Positions 1-7,513 are shown, counted from the stretch's first letter. The stretch is DNA of 36,944 nucleotides from Clostridiales bacterium (GCA_012719745.1 JAAXZS010000071.1:1-36944); one strand, 5' to 3'. Program-made: numbers and translations. Notes: generated by a model not told the origin, from the sequence alone.

Positions 1-390
1 CTGGCTGTTGGAAAGATTGGTGCGGGTGTGGCGAATGGCCATGCGGATACGAGCCAACAGCTCAGAGGTACCGAAGGGTTTGACAATATAGTCGTCCGCA
101 CCGTAGTCCAGTGCCTCCACCTTGTCGTGCTCATGGGTGCGGGCCGATACCACCACCACCGGCAGATTAGACCAATTCCGAACAGACTTCAGTACCTCCA
201 TGCCATCCATATCCGGCAGCCCCAGATCCAGCACGATCAGATCCGGGCAGTGGGATGCGATCATAGTCAGCGCTTCTTCCCCTGTCCGCACCACAATGGT
301 GTCATACCCGTTGGCCACCAGAATCATGGAAATAAAATTGCTGATGCTCTGTTCGTCCTCCACAATTAACACTTTATCCTTGATTTTCAT
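1..390 (-). CDS. kdpE: KdpE-like response regulator, 3' end cut off by the window
   Basis: This is the N-terminal 130 residues of an OmpR/KdpE-type response regulator, translated from the reverse strand starting at 390; the gene runs off the left edge. The receiver domain is clear: the acidic pair in VLIVEDEQ near residues 10-13, the phospho-acceptor Asp at about residue 55 in LIVLDLGLPDMDG, the switch Thr/Ser region VVVVSART, and the conserved Lys in DDYIVKPF. The DNA-binding winged-helix part lies outside the window. Its ATG overlaps the 3' end of the upstream kinase gene by 17 bases, so the two are translationally coupled and should be cognate partners. The Kdp assignment rests on the kinase partner's architecture and overall similarity; no kdpFABC genes are visible, so the regulated target is unknown. 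Confidence 0.88.
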   Translation of the reverse strand, partial: MKIKDKVLIVEDEQSISNFISMILVANGYDTIVVRTGEEALTMIASHCPDLIVLDLGLPDMDGMEVLKSVRNWSNLPVVVVSARTHEHDKVEALDYGADDYIVKPFGTSELLARIRMAIRHTRTNLSNSQ

Positions 391-1522
391 TTCTATCCTC
401 CTCAGTCAGCGGCAGCGTAAACGAAAAGACAGCGCCGCCGTTTTGTTGATTTTCACCGTGAATCATACCGCCGTGAGCCTGAACGATGGTCTTGCATACA
501 GAAAGTCCGATTCCCATATTGCGGTGCATATCGGGTCTTGGGTCATCCGCACTGGATAAGATCCCATCGAAAAGCGACTGCCGCCTTTCAGGGGGGATTC
601 CCTTGCCATTGTCCTCCACTGCGAAGCGGGCGCTGTCCCCCTTGCGTTCCAGATGCAGAACAATATGCGTAGTATGCTCGCCATGAAGCACCGCGTTTTC
701 CATCAGATTCATCAAAACCTGTTCGATCAGCATGGCGTCCATGGGCACCATTAAAAATTCCTCTGGCAAAACCGCCTCGGTTTCCACCGCCGGATACCGC
801 TTCTCAAACTTGCGGATGCTCTCCTCCAATACCTCCTCGGCTGCCTCCGGTATTTTGTGCAGGCCGCCGGTGTCGCCCCCGATGCGGGTCACGGAGAGCA
901 GGTTTTCCACCACCCGCACCAGCCACTGGGCGTCCTCGTTTATATCGGTCAGCAATTCTTTTTCCTGCTCGGGCTTCAAATTTCCCCGATCCTCCAGCAG
1001 CACGTTCGTTGCACCCACAATGGAGGTAAGGGGCGTCCGTATATCATGGGAGACGGCACGCAGCAAATTGCCGCGCATTTTTTCCTTCTCCGCCTCCTGT
1101 TGGATTTGGTTTCGCTGTTTAGCCCGGCTGGTCACGGCGCCGGTCATAATGGTAATGGTCATCATGACCACAAAGGTCACAGGAAATCCACCGATGGTAA
1201 AACTGGGCTCCCAGTAGGGCTCTGTAAATATGTAGTCCACACACAGCACATCCAGCACGGCGCATAAAAGGCTGAATAAGAGGCCCTCTGTCAGCATAGC
1301 CGTCAGAAAAACATCCATCAGGAAAATCATTGCCACGTAGGATGAATCGTTTCCCGCGTCAAAGTGCCGGATAATCATACACAGGATTACCGCCAGCAAA
1401 AAAAGGGACACCGATATAACAAAATCCTTTCCGGTATAGACCAGCAGTCCCTTGGATATGGTCGTTCTTTTCAGCCACGGTGTAGGCCATGTCCACTTGT
1501 ATGTATTTTTTCTTTCTTTCAT
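374..1522 (-). CDS. Membrane histidine kinase, KdpD C-terminal type (DUF4118)
   Basis: A 382-residue sensor kinase that phosphorylates the overlapping response regulator. Four hydrophobic segments at roughly residues 33-51, 61-79, 81-98 and 112-131 form the DUF4118 membrane block typical of KdpD. A charged linker follows, then the H-box with His159 in SHDIRTPL, an N-box with Asn in LMENAVLHGE, a G1 box DNGKGI and a G2 box GIGLSVCKTIV. Full KdpD is about 900 residues and carries an N-terminal KdpD/universal-stress domain that senses potassium and nucleotides; this protein starts directly before the membrane block, so that input is missing. The start is preceded by GAGGAAAG on the reverse strand. 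Short KdpD-like kinases of this form are common in Clostridia; the stimulus cannot be inferred. Confidence 0.9.
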   Translation of the reverse strand: MKERKNTYKWTWPTPWLKRTTISKGLLVYTGKDFVISVSLFLLAVILCMIIRHFDAGNDSSYVAMIFLMDVFLTAMLTEGLLFSLLCAVLDVLCVDYIFTEPYWEPSFTIGGFPVTFVVMMTITIMTGAVTSRAKQRNQIQQEAEKEKMRGNLLRAVSHDIRTPLTSIVGATNVLLEDRGNLKPEQEKELLTDINEDAQWLVRVVENLLSVTRIGGDTGGLHKIPEAAEEVLEESIRKFEKRYPAVETEAVLPEEFLMVPMDAMLIEQVLMNLMENAVLHGEHTTHIVLHLERKGDSARFAVEDNGKGIPPERRQSLFDGILSSADDPRPDMHRNMGIGLSVCKTIVQAHGGMIHGENQQNGGAVFSFTLPLTEEDRNENQG

Positions 1523-1545
1523 GCTTTCCTCACTGCTGTTTTGTT

Positions 1546-1573
1546 TTTATATTTTATCATACTTCCGTGTAAA
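1546..1573 (-). promoter_or_regulatory. Candidate sigma-A promoter for the two-component operon
   Basis: On the reverse strand TTTACA (1573-1568) is followed after 16 bases by TATAAA (1551-1546). It sits about 25 bases upstream of the kinase start and diverges from the glycerol-3-phosphate promoter. Predicted from sequence match only. Confidence 0.5.
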
Positions 1574-1628
1574 GATTTCGTTAAAAACCCGTTAACCGCC
1601 GGAATTTTGCCGTTTCTTTAATTCCCTG

Positions 1629-1657
1629 TTGCAAACGAAATTATTTTATGGTATTAT
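1629..1657 (+). promoter_or_regulatory. Sigma-A promoter of the glycerol-3-phosphate operon
   Basis: TTGCAA (1629-1634) and TATTAT (1652-1657) are separated by exactly 17 bases. Transcription would begin near 1664, leaving a leader of about 100 bases that contains the terminator-like hairpin at 1693-1744. Confidence 0.7.
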
Positions 1658-1692
1658 TATAACACAAATTAATAATGTGCGCTGAGATTTTG

Positions 1693-1744
1693 AGCTGTGC
1701 AAACCACCACAGGTATTCCCTGTGTTTGTTTGTGCAGCTTTTTT
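1693..1744 (+). promoter_or_regulatory. Leader terminator, probable GlpP antitermination target
   Basis: A long stem-loop lies between promoter and first gene. The outer arms are AGCTGTGCAAAC (1693-1704) and GTTTGTGCAGCT (1728-1739), pairing over 12 positions with two G-U pairs. An inner hairpin CACAGG-tattc-CCTGTG occupies 1708-1724. Six T residues (1739-1744) follow directly, as in an intrinsic terminator. In Bacillus subtilis GlpP with glycerol-3-phosphate prevents termination at an inverted repeat in the glpD leader. Here a glpP gene lies at the end of the same cluster, so this hairpin is the obvious candidate target. That link is inference. Confidence 0.72.
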
Positions 1745-1766
1745 GCGTTTAAAAGGAGAGTTTACT

Positions 1767-3203
1767 ATGTATGATGTCATTGTAATCGGGGCAGGCGCCG
1801 TCGGCTGTTCCATCGCCCGGGAGCTATCCCGCTATCAGCTCCGGCTGTGCGTGCTGGACAAAAATGAAGATGTCTGCGAGGGCACCTCAAAGGCTAACAG
1901 CGCCATTGTCCACGCGGGCTTTGACGCGCTGCCGGGCAGTAAAAAGGCTCGGTTCAACGTGCTCGGCAGCCAGATGATGGAGGAGCTGTCCCACCAGCTG
2001 GACTTTGCATACCGCCGCAACGGTGCGCTGGTGCTGTGCTTTGACGAAGCGGATCGGCCGAAGCTGCAAGAACTTTATGACCGTGGTGTCACCAACGGCG
2101 TGGAGGGCCTGCGGATTCTTGAAAAGGAAGCGCTGCACGCCATGGAGCCCGCCGTTACACAAGAAGCGGTGGCAGCCTTGTACGCCCCCACCAGCGGGAT
2201 TGTCTGTCCCTTCGGCATGACCATCGCCATGGCGGAAAACGCCTGTGAAAACGGGGCAGAATTCCGTCTGAACACCGAGGTACAGTCCCTTCGTCGTGCA
2301 GGCGATCACTTTGTGGTGACCACTGCCGCCGGTGATCTGGAAACCCGGGCTGTCATTAATGCCGCCGGTGTTTACGGCGACATTCTGCACAATCAGATCT
2401 GCGAAAAACAGGTTCACATTGTTCCCCGGAAGGGCGAATACTGCCTGCTGGACCGCAAGGACGGTCATCTGGTGGATCACACCGTTTTTCAGCTGCCCGG
2501 CAAGCTGGGCAAGGGTATTCTGGTGACGCCCACGGTACACGGCAACCTGCTGATGGGGCCCACCGCCGCCGATCAGGACGCCAGAGAGGGCACCAACACC
2601 ACGGCGGCAGGTTTGGCAGAATCTATTAGTAAGGCCAGGTGCAGTGTACCTGATCTGCCCCTGCGGGACGTGATTACCTCCTTCGCCGGCCTGCGGGCCC
2701 ATCTGGTAGACGGGGAGGATGATTTTGTCATGCAGCAATCCGCTCCCGGCTATTTTGAAGCCATTGGCATTGAATCTCCCGGCCTCACCGCCGCCCCCGC
2801 CATCGGTGTCTACATGGCGCAGTTGGCAGCCGAAAGCCTGCATCTTTCCAAAAAAGAAAACTTTAAGGCCCAGCGCAAGGGGATCGTCAACCCCCAGGAG
2901 CTGTCCTTCCCGGAGCGTCAGGAGCTGGTACGGCAGAATCCGGCCTATGGCAACATTATCTGCCGCTGCGAGCAAATTTCTGAGGGGGAAATACTGGATG
3001 CCATTCACCGTCCTCTGGGAGCCCGTTCTCTTGACGGGGTCAAGCGCCGTGTGCGTGCCGGATCGGGCCGGTGCCAGGGCGGTTTCTGCGGCCCCCGGGT
3101 GATGGAGCTTCTGTCCCGGGAGCTGAAGGAGCCCATGACCGATCTCACCAAGTCGGGCGGTGCGTCCCGTCTGGTGGTGGGACTGACAAAGGAGGAACTG
3201 TAA
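1767..3203 (+). CDS. FAD-dependent oxidoreductase with C-terminal [2Fe-2S] domain, anaerobic glycerol-3-phosphate dehydrogenase-like
   Basis: A 478-residue flavoprotein of the COG0579 (GlpA/LhgO-like) group. The N-terminus MYDVIVIGAGAVGCSIAREL is a Rossmann FAD-binding fold with the GxGxxG motif. The DAO domain fills roughly residues 1-360. The last 100 residues form a BFD-like iron-sulfur domain with Cys ligands in IICRCEQ and GRCQGGFCGP. The start at 1767 is set by AAAAGGAGAG six bases upstream; an earlier in-frame start at 1722 lies inside the leader hairpin and is rejected. The stop overlaps the next ATG by one base. In Clostridia this gene, a second FAD protein and a DUF1667 protein recur together with glycerol genes and are thought to form an anaerobic glycerol-3-phosphate dehydrogenase. 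The exact electron acceptor is not evident. Confidence 0.88.
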   Translation: MYDVIVIGAGAVGCSIARELSRYQLRLCVLDKNEDVCEGTSKANSAIVHAGFDALPGSKKARFNVLGSQMMEELSHQLDFAYRRNGALVLCFDEADRPKLQELYDRGVTNGVEGLRILEKEALHAMEPAVTQEAVAALYAPTSGIVCPFGMTIAMAENACENGAEFRLNTEVQSLRRAGDHFVVTTAAGDLETRAVINAAGVYGDILHNQICEKQVHIVPRKGEYCLLDRKDGHLVDHTVFQLPGKLGKGILVTPTVHGNLLMGPTAADQDAREGTNTTAAGLAESISKARCSVPDLPLRDVITSFAGLRAHLVDGEDDFVMQQSAPGYFEAIGIESPGLTAAPAIGVYMAQLAAESLHLSKKENFKAQRKGIVNPQELSFPERQELVRQNPAYGNIICRCEQISEGEILDAIHRPLGARSLDGVKRRVRAGSGRCQGGFCGPRVMELLSRELKEPMTDLTKSGGASRLVVGLTKEEL

Positions 3204-4465
3204 TGGAAACATATGATATTGTCATTGTAGGCGGCGGCCCCGCCGGTCTGGCTGCGGCCATCGCCGCTAAAAAAGCGGGCATTGACCGCCTTTTGATCCT
3301 GGAGCGAGACAGCGAGCTGGGCGGCATTTTAAACCAGTGCATCCACAGTGGTTTCGGTCTCCACACCTTTGGGGAGGAACTCACCGGCCCCGAGTATGCC
3401 GACCGCTATATCCGCCAGGTACGGGAGTTGAACATTCCCTGCCAGCTTCAGACCATGGTGCTGGATATTTCTCCCGAGCGTGTGCTGACCGTCACCGGCC
3501 GGGAGCACGGCCTGCAGCAGATCGCTGCCCGGGCCATCATCCTGGCCATGGGCTGTCGTGAGCGTCCCCGGGGCGCGCTGAATATCCCCGGCTACCGTCC
3601 GGCGGGCATCTATTCCGCCGGCACGGCTCAGCGCCTTGTCAACATGGAGGGATACCTCCCGGGCAAGGAAATTGTGATTCTCGGCTCCGGCGACATTGGC
3701 CTGATTATGGCGCGGCGCATGTCTCTGGAGGGGGCGCATGTGAAGGTGGTGGCGGAGGTTCTGCCCTATTCCGGTGGCCTGAAGCGTAATATTGCCCAGT
3801 GCCTGGATGATTTCGGCATTCCCCTGAAGCTGAGCCACACCGTCATCGACATTGACGGCAAGGAGCGTGTCCGCGGCATAACGCTGGCGGAGGTGGACGA
3901 AAACCGCCGTCCCATTCCCGGCCCGGAGGAGTATATCCCCTGCGACACGCTGCTCCTGTCCGTGGGTCTGCTGCCGGAAAACGAGCTTTCCTCTTCCGCC
4001 GGCGTGACCCTGGACAGTGTCACCGGCGGCCCGGTGGTGACGGAGAGCCTACTGACCAGCGTCCCCGGTGTTTTTGCCTGCGGCAACGTGCTGCATGTCC
4101 ACGATCTGGTGGACTTTGTGTCGGAGGAGGCCTCCCGGGCCGGTTCCAATGCCGCGGCCTATCTGCAAGGTGGTGAAAAGGCGGAGGATGCCAGCGTATG
4201 TCTGGTTGGCAAAAAGGGCGTACGCTACACGGTGCCCCAGCTGCTGGATGTGCACCAGATGCCGGAACAGCTCACCGTTCGTTTTCGTGTGGGGCAGTCC
4301 TACCGGGATGCCAGCCTTTGCGTCTGGTTTAACGACACCTGCTTCCGCCGGATTCGCAAGCGTATTATGGCCCCCGGTGAAATGGAGCAGTTTACCCTCC
4401 GCCGGGCAGATTTGCCCGCGGATCTTCATACCATTACCTTTACCGTAGAGGAGGATGCGAAATGA
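3203..4465 (+). CDS. NAD(P)/FAD-dependent oxidoreductase, second subunit of the glycerol-3-phosphate module
   Basis: A 420-residue two-dinucleotide-fold flavoprotein. The FAD fold is at the N-terminus (YDIVIVGGGPAGLAAAIAA), and the second nucleotide fold is near residues 150-180 (GKEIVILGSGDIGLIMARRM). A C-terminal FAD motif reads GVFACGNVLHVHDLVD, close to the thioredoxin-reductase type GD motif. The sequence CRERPRGALNIPGYRPAGIYSAG is typical of the COG0446 proteins paired with COG0579 partners. The ATG overlaps the preceding stop by one base and is preceded by AAAGGAGGAAC; the 3' end overlaps the DUF1667 gene by four bases. I infer it passes electrons between the partner flavin or iron-sulfur centre and a pyridine nucleotide or another carrier; the sequence alone does not settle the direction. 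Confidence 0.88.
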   Translation: METYDIVIVGGGPAGLAAAIAAKKAGIDRLLILERDSELGGILNQCIHSGFGLHTFGEELTGPEYADRYIRQVRELNIPCQLQTMVLDISPERVLTVTGREHGLQQIAARAIILAMGCRERPRGALNIPGYRPAGIYSAGTAQRLVNMEGYLPGKEIVILGSGDIGLIMARRMSLEGAHVKVVAEVLPYSGGLKRNIAQCLDDFGIPLKLSHTVIDIDGKERVRGITLAEVDENRRPIPGPEEYIPCDTLLLSVGLLPENELSSSAGVTLDSVTGGPVVTESLLTSVPGVFACGNVLHVHDLVDFVSEEASRAGSNAAAYLQGGEKAEDASVCLVGKKGVRYTVPQLLDVHQMPEQLTVRFRVGQSYRDASLCVWFNDTCFRRIRKRIMAPGEMEQFTLRRADLPADLHTITFTVEEDAK

Positions 4466-4833
4466 CAACACGCACACTCACCTGTATCGGCTGCCCTCTG
4501 GGCTGCACACTGAATGTGGCATTAGAGGAGGGTCGTGTGGTGTCCGTCAGCGGCAACACCTGCAAAAAGGGCGACGACTATGCCCACAAAGAGTGCGTCG
4601 CCCCGGCACGCACCGTAACCGGCACCGTCCGCATCAGCGGCGGCTCCCTGCCGGTCTGTTCCGTAAAAACGGCACAGGAAGTGCCCAAGGATAAAATTTT
4701 TGAGGTCGCCGCGGCTCTTGCCGAGATTCGCGCGTCGGCGCCCGTCTCCATCGGCGATGTGCTGGCGGAAAACGTGGCCGGCACCGGTGTTTCTGTGGTA
4801 GCCACTCGCCATGTGGCTGAAAAAACGGCGTAA
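4462..4833 (+). CDS. DUF1667 domain protein, third component of the glycerol-3-phosphate module
   Basis: A small Cys-rich protein of 123 residues. N-terminal Cys pairs in CIGCPLGC (residues 8-15) and the later GNTCKKGDDYAHKE resemble metal or iron-sulfur ligands. This is the COG3862/DUF1667 family, found almost only beside the two FAD oxidoreductases upstream. The ATGA overlap (4462-4465) couples its translation to the previous gene. The biochemical role is not established; a structural or electron-transfer subunit is the likeliest reading. The length is normal for the family and no damage is seen. Confidence 0.87.
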   Translation: MTTRTLTCIGCPLGCTLNVALEEGRVVSVSGNTCKKGDDYAHKECVAPARTVTGTVRISGGSLPVCSVKTAQEVPKDKIFEVAAALAEIRASAPVSIGDVLAENVAGTGVSVVATRHVAEKTA

Positions 4834-4853
4834 ACGGTAAAAAAATATGTAAA

Positions 4854-4896
4854 AAGCTTCCCGTCTGTGGTACGATACAGACGGGAAGCTTATTTT
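4854..4896 (+). terminator. Strong hairpin between DUF1667 gene and glpP
   Basis: A perfect 15-bp stem pairs 4854-4868 with 4877-4891 around an 8-base loop, followed by TATTTTA. It probably ends or attenuates transcription before glpP, whose ATG is 26 bases further on. The T-run is poorer than in a classic terminator, so partial read-through or GlpP autoregulation is possible. Confidence 0.65.
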
Positions 4897-4917
4897 ACAC
4901 GCGGGAGGTTTTTCGTT

Positions 4918-5481
4918 ATGCGCCATCAAATGCTCTCCATTCTGGAGCGAAACCCGGTCATTGCCTCTGTAAAGGACGTGGCACTGCTCCCCGCCGCTCT
5001 TTCCTCCCCCTGCGAGGTACTGTTTCTCCTCTGCGGGGATGTCTGCAACATCGGGCAGCTGGTGGAACAGATTCACGCCGCCGGCAAATATGTGATCGTT
5101 CACGCTGATTTGGTGCAGGGACTGAGCCAGAAGGAGATTGCCGCGGATTTTTTGCTGCAATGCAAGGCCGACGGCATTATCAGTACCCGGCCCAATCTCA
5201 TCCGCCGCGGGCGGGAACTGTCCCTTTTAACGGTACTGCGGGTCTTTGCCATCGACTCCAAGGCCGTCAGCAATCTGACAAAGGAGCGGGACATGGCGCT
5301 GCCCGACGTGGTGGAGGTGCTGCCCGGCATTCTCCCCCGTGTCATTGCCCGCATCAGCGCTTCTCTTCATATTCCCGTCATCGCAGGGGGATTGGTGGAG
5401 GAAAAGGAGGACATAGTTTCCGCCCTTTCGTCCGGTGCCCTGTGCGTTTCTACCACCCACGAAGCCCTCTGGGACAGCTAA
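4918..5481 (+). CDS. glpP: Glycerol-3-phosphate-responsive antiterminator GlpP
   Basis: A 187-residue protein of the GlpP family, which binds glycerol-3-phosphate and leader RNA to prevent termination. Family landmarks visible are RNPVIASVKD near the N-terminus, VIVHADLVQGLS in the middle, ADGIISTRPNLI, and HIPVIAGGLVEEKEDI near the C-terminus; these build the TIM-barrel phosphate-binding loops. The start at 4918 is chosen because GGGAGG lies 10-16 bases upstream, whereas the in-frame start at 4867 falls inside the hairpin. Its position after the glycerol-3-phosphate oxidoreductase genes, with a terminator-type leader before the first of them, makes a self-contained substrate-induced circuit likely. 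glpK and glpF are not in the window. Confidence 0.92.
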   Translation: MRHQMLSILERNPVIASVKDVALLPAALSSPCEVLFLLCGDVCNIGQLVEQIHAAGKYVIVHADLVQGLSQKEIAADFLLQCKADGIISTRPNLIRRGRELSLLTVLRVFAIDSKAVSNLTKERDMALPDVVEVLPGILPRVIARISASLHIPVIAGGLVEEKEDIVSALSSGALCVSTTHEALWDS

Positions 5482-5495
5482 AGGAGAAATGTGTT

Positions 5496-5987
5496 ATGTC
5501 CTGTGTCATTCGACCCATGCGTCCCTCGGACTGGCCCCGTGTGTGTGCCATTTATGGCCGCGCGGTGGAAGAGGGCATGTCCACCTTTCAGACAGAGTGC
5601 CCCTCTTATGAGCAGTGGGACGCCTCCCACCTACCGGACTGTCGTCTTGTGCTGACAGTAGGAGACACCGTGGCGGGCTGGTGTGCCCTGAGTCCCACCT
5701 CCTCCCGCCCGGCTTATCTGGGTGTGGTGGAGGACAGCATTTATCTGGACCCCGCTTATCGGCGGCAGGGTGTCGGCGCCGCGTTACTGCAAAAACTTTG
5801 CCAAGAGAGCGAAAAAGCCGGATACTGGTCTATTTACGCCTGCATTTATTCCATCAATACCGGCAGCTGCCGCCTTCATGAGGCATGCGGTTTCCGGAAA
5901 ATCGGCTATCGGGAGAAGATTGCCAAAGACCGTTTTGGTCAGTGGCAGGACACCACCTTATACGAGCGCCGCAGCGCCCTCCTCTGA
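5496..5987 (+). CDS. GNAT N-acetyltransferase, phosphinothricin/methionine-sulfoximine acetyltransferase-like
   Basis: A 163-residue acetyltransferase. The acetyl-CoA site motif Q/RxxGxG/A appears as YRRQGVGAALLQ near residue 95, after a beta strand with the core VEDSIYLDP. The opening IRPMRPSDWPRVCAIY and the closing LHEACGFRKIGYREKIAKD match the Pat/MnaT subgroup that acetylates phosphinothricin or methionine sulfone analogues. AAAGGAGAAA lies just upstream and the gene starts 15 bases after glpP ends, so it is probably co-transcribed with glpP although no functional link is obvious. The natural substrate is unknown. A bidirectional terminator follows. Confidence 0.85.
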   Translation: MSCVIRPMRPSDWPRVCAIYGRAVEEGMSTFQTECPSYEQWDASHLPDCRLVLTVGDTVAGWCALSPTSSRPAYLGVVEDSIYLDPAYRRQGVGAALLQKLCQESEKAGYWSIYACIYSINTGSCRLHEACGFRKIGYREKIAKDRFGQWQDTTLYERRSALL

Positions 5988-6024
5988 AAATCCGATTCCT
6001 TTAAAATATTTGCTTGATAGGAAA

Positions 6025-6064
6025 AGCAGGGGATTGCCCTTTTTACGGCAATCCCCTGCTCTTT
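6025..6064. terminator. Bidirectional terminator between convergent genes
   Basis: A perfect 14-bp stem pairs 6025-6038 with 6047-6060 around an 8-base loop. It is flanked by AAAA on the left (TTTT for the reverse strand) and CTTTAT on the right, serving the acetyltransferase from one side and the XRE membrane protein from the other. Confidence 0.85.
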
Positions 6065-6073
6065 ATAAAAGTG

Positions 6074-7039
6074 TTATTGTTCCTTCCGCAGCAGTGCGGA
6101 GATTCCGGCCCATACCAGCCCCGCCACCGGCCAGATCACCCAGGTAATATCCCAGCGCATGGTGATAAAGCTGCTGCCCAAGTAGATGGCAGTGATAATG
6201 GGCCAGTAAAAACCGCCCAATTTGCGGCTTTTTTGATTCTCTTTCTGCCAGACGGGGTTGTATTCCCCCTGTCGCAGCAAAAGCTGAAAGCTCTCGTGGG
6301 CAGTGCCCACATTGACAAACAGATAGACGCCGCAGGCAACAATTACCAACAGCAGTGCCGTGAAAAACACATAGGTTGCGTCCGAAAGTTCCATCAGTCC
6401 CGCCGCCACCAGCGGCACAGGGGAGAGAATGCACAGCACCACACCGGTGACAATCCCCGCGTTATAGCGGGACTCATAGGCACCGGCCCGCTCCCCCACA
6501 ATACCGGAGACGCCGTAAGCCGTTTCGAAGTCGCCGTTTTTCAGGTATTCATACTGCTTCATCCGGTTTCCGGTGGTGATAAAACCCGCCACGGCACCGG
6601 CGATCATCAGCAGCAGAATCACCACGCCCACGCCACCGGCCAAATTTTCAGAAACGGCCGATCCGGGCATCTGGGAAAAAGCGGCTAAAATCAGCAGCGG
6701 CACAGGGGAAAGGACACACAGCATCACAAAAAGAGCCGTCTGCCGGCCGTAGTGGGCGCTGTCGTCCAAATAGCGGTTGGCCGTCTCCGCCGTCACCTTG
6801 GGAAGAGTCCCCTCCTCCCCCTCATTATATACTGTTTCCGCCAGCTCGTCTTTTAAAAGATAGTCGGTGGTCACGCCGAAAATGCGGCTCATATCCAGTA
6901 CCCGGTTCATGTCCGGCAAACTGGCGCCGCTCTCCCATTTGGAAATAGATTGGCGGGATACATTCAGTTTTTCTGCCAGGTCCTCCTGGGACCATTCATT
7001 TTTCTTTCTCAGTGCGGTAATTTTCTCAGCCAGAATCAT
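6074..7039 (-). CDS. XRE-family regulator fused to a multi-span membrane domain
   Basis: A 321-residue protein. Residues 1-65 are a Cro/C1-type helix-turn-helix ([14 protein letters not shown], then [20 protein letters not shown]). The rest holds about six hydrophobic segments. The phrase LCVLSPVPL near residue 110 recurs as LCILSPVPL near residue 205, so the membrane part looks internally duplicated. Such HTH-membrane fusions are common in Clostridia, and their ligands are mostly unknown. The start at 7039 is chosen because GAGGAATTTT precedes it; starts further upstream would extend into the structured leader. It is the last gene of the reverse-strand unit and ends at the shared terminator. 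Function beyond transcriptional regulation at the membrane is not inferable. Confidence 0.82.
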   Translation of the reverse strand: MILAEKITALRKKNEWSQEDLAEKLNVSRQSISKWESGASLPDMNRVLDMSRIFGVTTDYLLKDELAETVYNEGEEGTLPKVTAETANRYLDDSAHYGRQTALFVMLCVLSPVPLLILAAFSQMPGSAVSENLAGGVGVVILLLMIAGAVAGFITTGNRMKQYEYLKNGDFETAYGVSGIVGERAGAYESRYNAGIVTGVVLCILSPVPLVAAGLMELSDATYVFFTALLLVIVACGVYLFVNVGTAHESFQLLLRQGEYNPVWQKENQKSRKLGGFYWPIITAIYLGSSFITMRWDITWVIWPVAGLVWAGISALLRKEQ

Positions 7040-7092
7040 TGGTAAAATTCCTCGCTCTTTCATCAATTTGGTGGTCTTAATATAACGCAGCG

Positions 7093-7162
7093 GCGGCTTT
7101 TCGTCTATCAAGTATCCTTGACCCGGGCGCAACCGTCAGTTGCACCCGGTCAAAAAAGCCGC
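7093..7162 (-). repeat. Nested inverted repeat upstream of the XRE gene
   Basis: Outer arms GCGGCTTTT (7093-7101) and AAAAGCCGC (7154-7162) enclose an inner dyad, TTGACCCGGGCGCAAC (7118-7133) against GTTGCACCCGGTCAA (7139-7153), with one bulge and one mismatch around a 5-base loop. It ends 54 bases before the XRE start. It lacks a trailing T-run on the gene strand, so it looks more like an operator or structured leader than a terminator. Confidence 0.6.
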
Positions 7163-7199
7163 ACTTTCTCCGAGAAAACGGGAAAACCCGTATAAAAAC

Positions 7200-7222
7200 A
7201 AAAAATCCACGCTCTCGCGTGG
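7200..7222 (-). terminator. Terminator of the 25-codon mini-gene
   Basis: Reverse strand: stem CCACGC-gaga-GCGTGG (7222-7207), one A, then six T residues (7205-7200). A second small hairpin, ACGGG-tttt-CCCGT, with a T-run follows immediately. Both lie 19 or more bases after the mini-gene stop. Confidence 0.78.
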
Positions 7223-7240
7223 TCTTTCCTTCGTTGAACC

Positions 7241-7318
7241 TTACCGCTCGCTGGGTTCCCAGTCGCAGCCGGCAAAAATCATGTCGTCCAGGTCTCCGAT
7301 GATCCAATTGTATGTCAT
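7241..7318 (-). CDS. Candidate 25-residue peptide gene
   Basis: A very short open frame reading MTYNWIIGDLDDMIFAG followed by eight residues ending EPSER. It is acidic, with two Trp and one Cys, and has no signal or membrane segment. I do not recognise it. It is supported by context, not homology: a near-consensus promoter begins 40 bases upstream (7386-7358), AAGGAGCG lies 14-20 bases before the ATG (spacing slightly long), and a classic terminator follows at 7222-7200. The whole unit is about 150 bases. It could be a small protein, a leader peptide of an attenuator governing the downstream XRE gene, or an incidental frame inside a small RNA. Confidence 0.45.
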   Translation of the reverse strand: MTYNWIIGDLDDMIFAGCDWEPSER

Positions 7319-7357
7319 AATTACATATCACGCTCCTTTCTTCACTTTTATGTTCTT

Positions 7358-7386
7358 ATTGTAAAGCATCCCAGTCTTTTTTTCAA
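7358..7386 (-). promoter_or_regulatory. Near-consensus promoter for the mini-gene
   Basis: Reverse strand: TTGAAA (7386-7381), 17 bases, TACAAT (7363-7358). Predicted start near 7351. This is one of the best sigma-A matches in the window although it drives only the short unit ending at 7200, or the XRE gene by read-through. Confidence 0.7.
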
Positions 7387-7452
7387 GATGCGTATTGAAC
7401 ATATTTCACAAATTTTTAAGCTGTCTTTTTGCTATCCTGCACAATTTTCTCC

Positions 7453-7481
7453 TTGCGTTTTGCCGCCGGCTCTTTTATAAT
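7453..7481 (+). promoter_or_regulatory. Promoter for the metallophosphoesterase operon
   Basis: TTGCGT (7453-7458), 17 bases, TATAAT (7476-7481), about 30 bases before the coding start. The phosphoesterase, mnmG, murT and gatD-like genes all follow on the same strand with short gaps. Confidence 0.7.
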
Positions 7482-7513
7482 ATTTCTGTTGTGTTACTAT
7501 TATAATATAAGGT

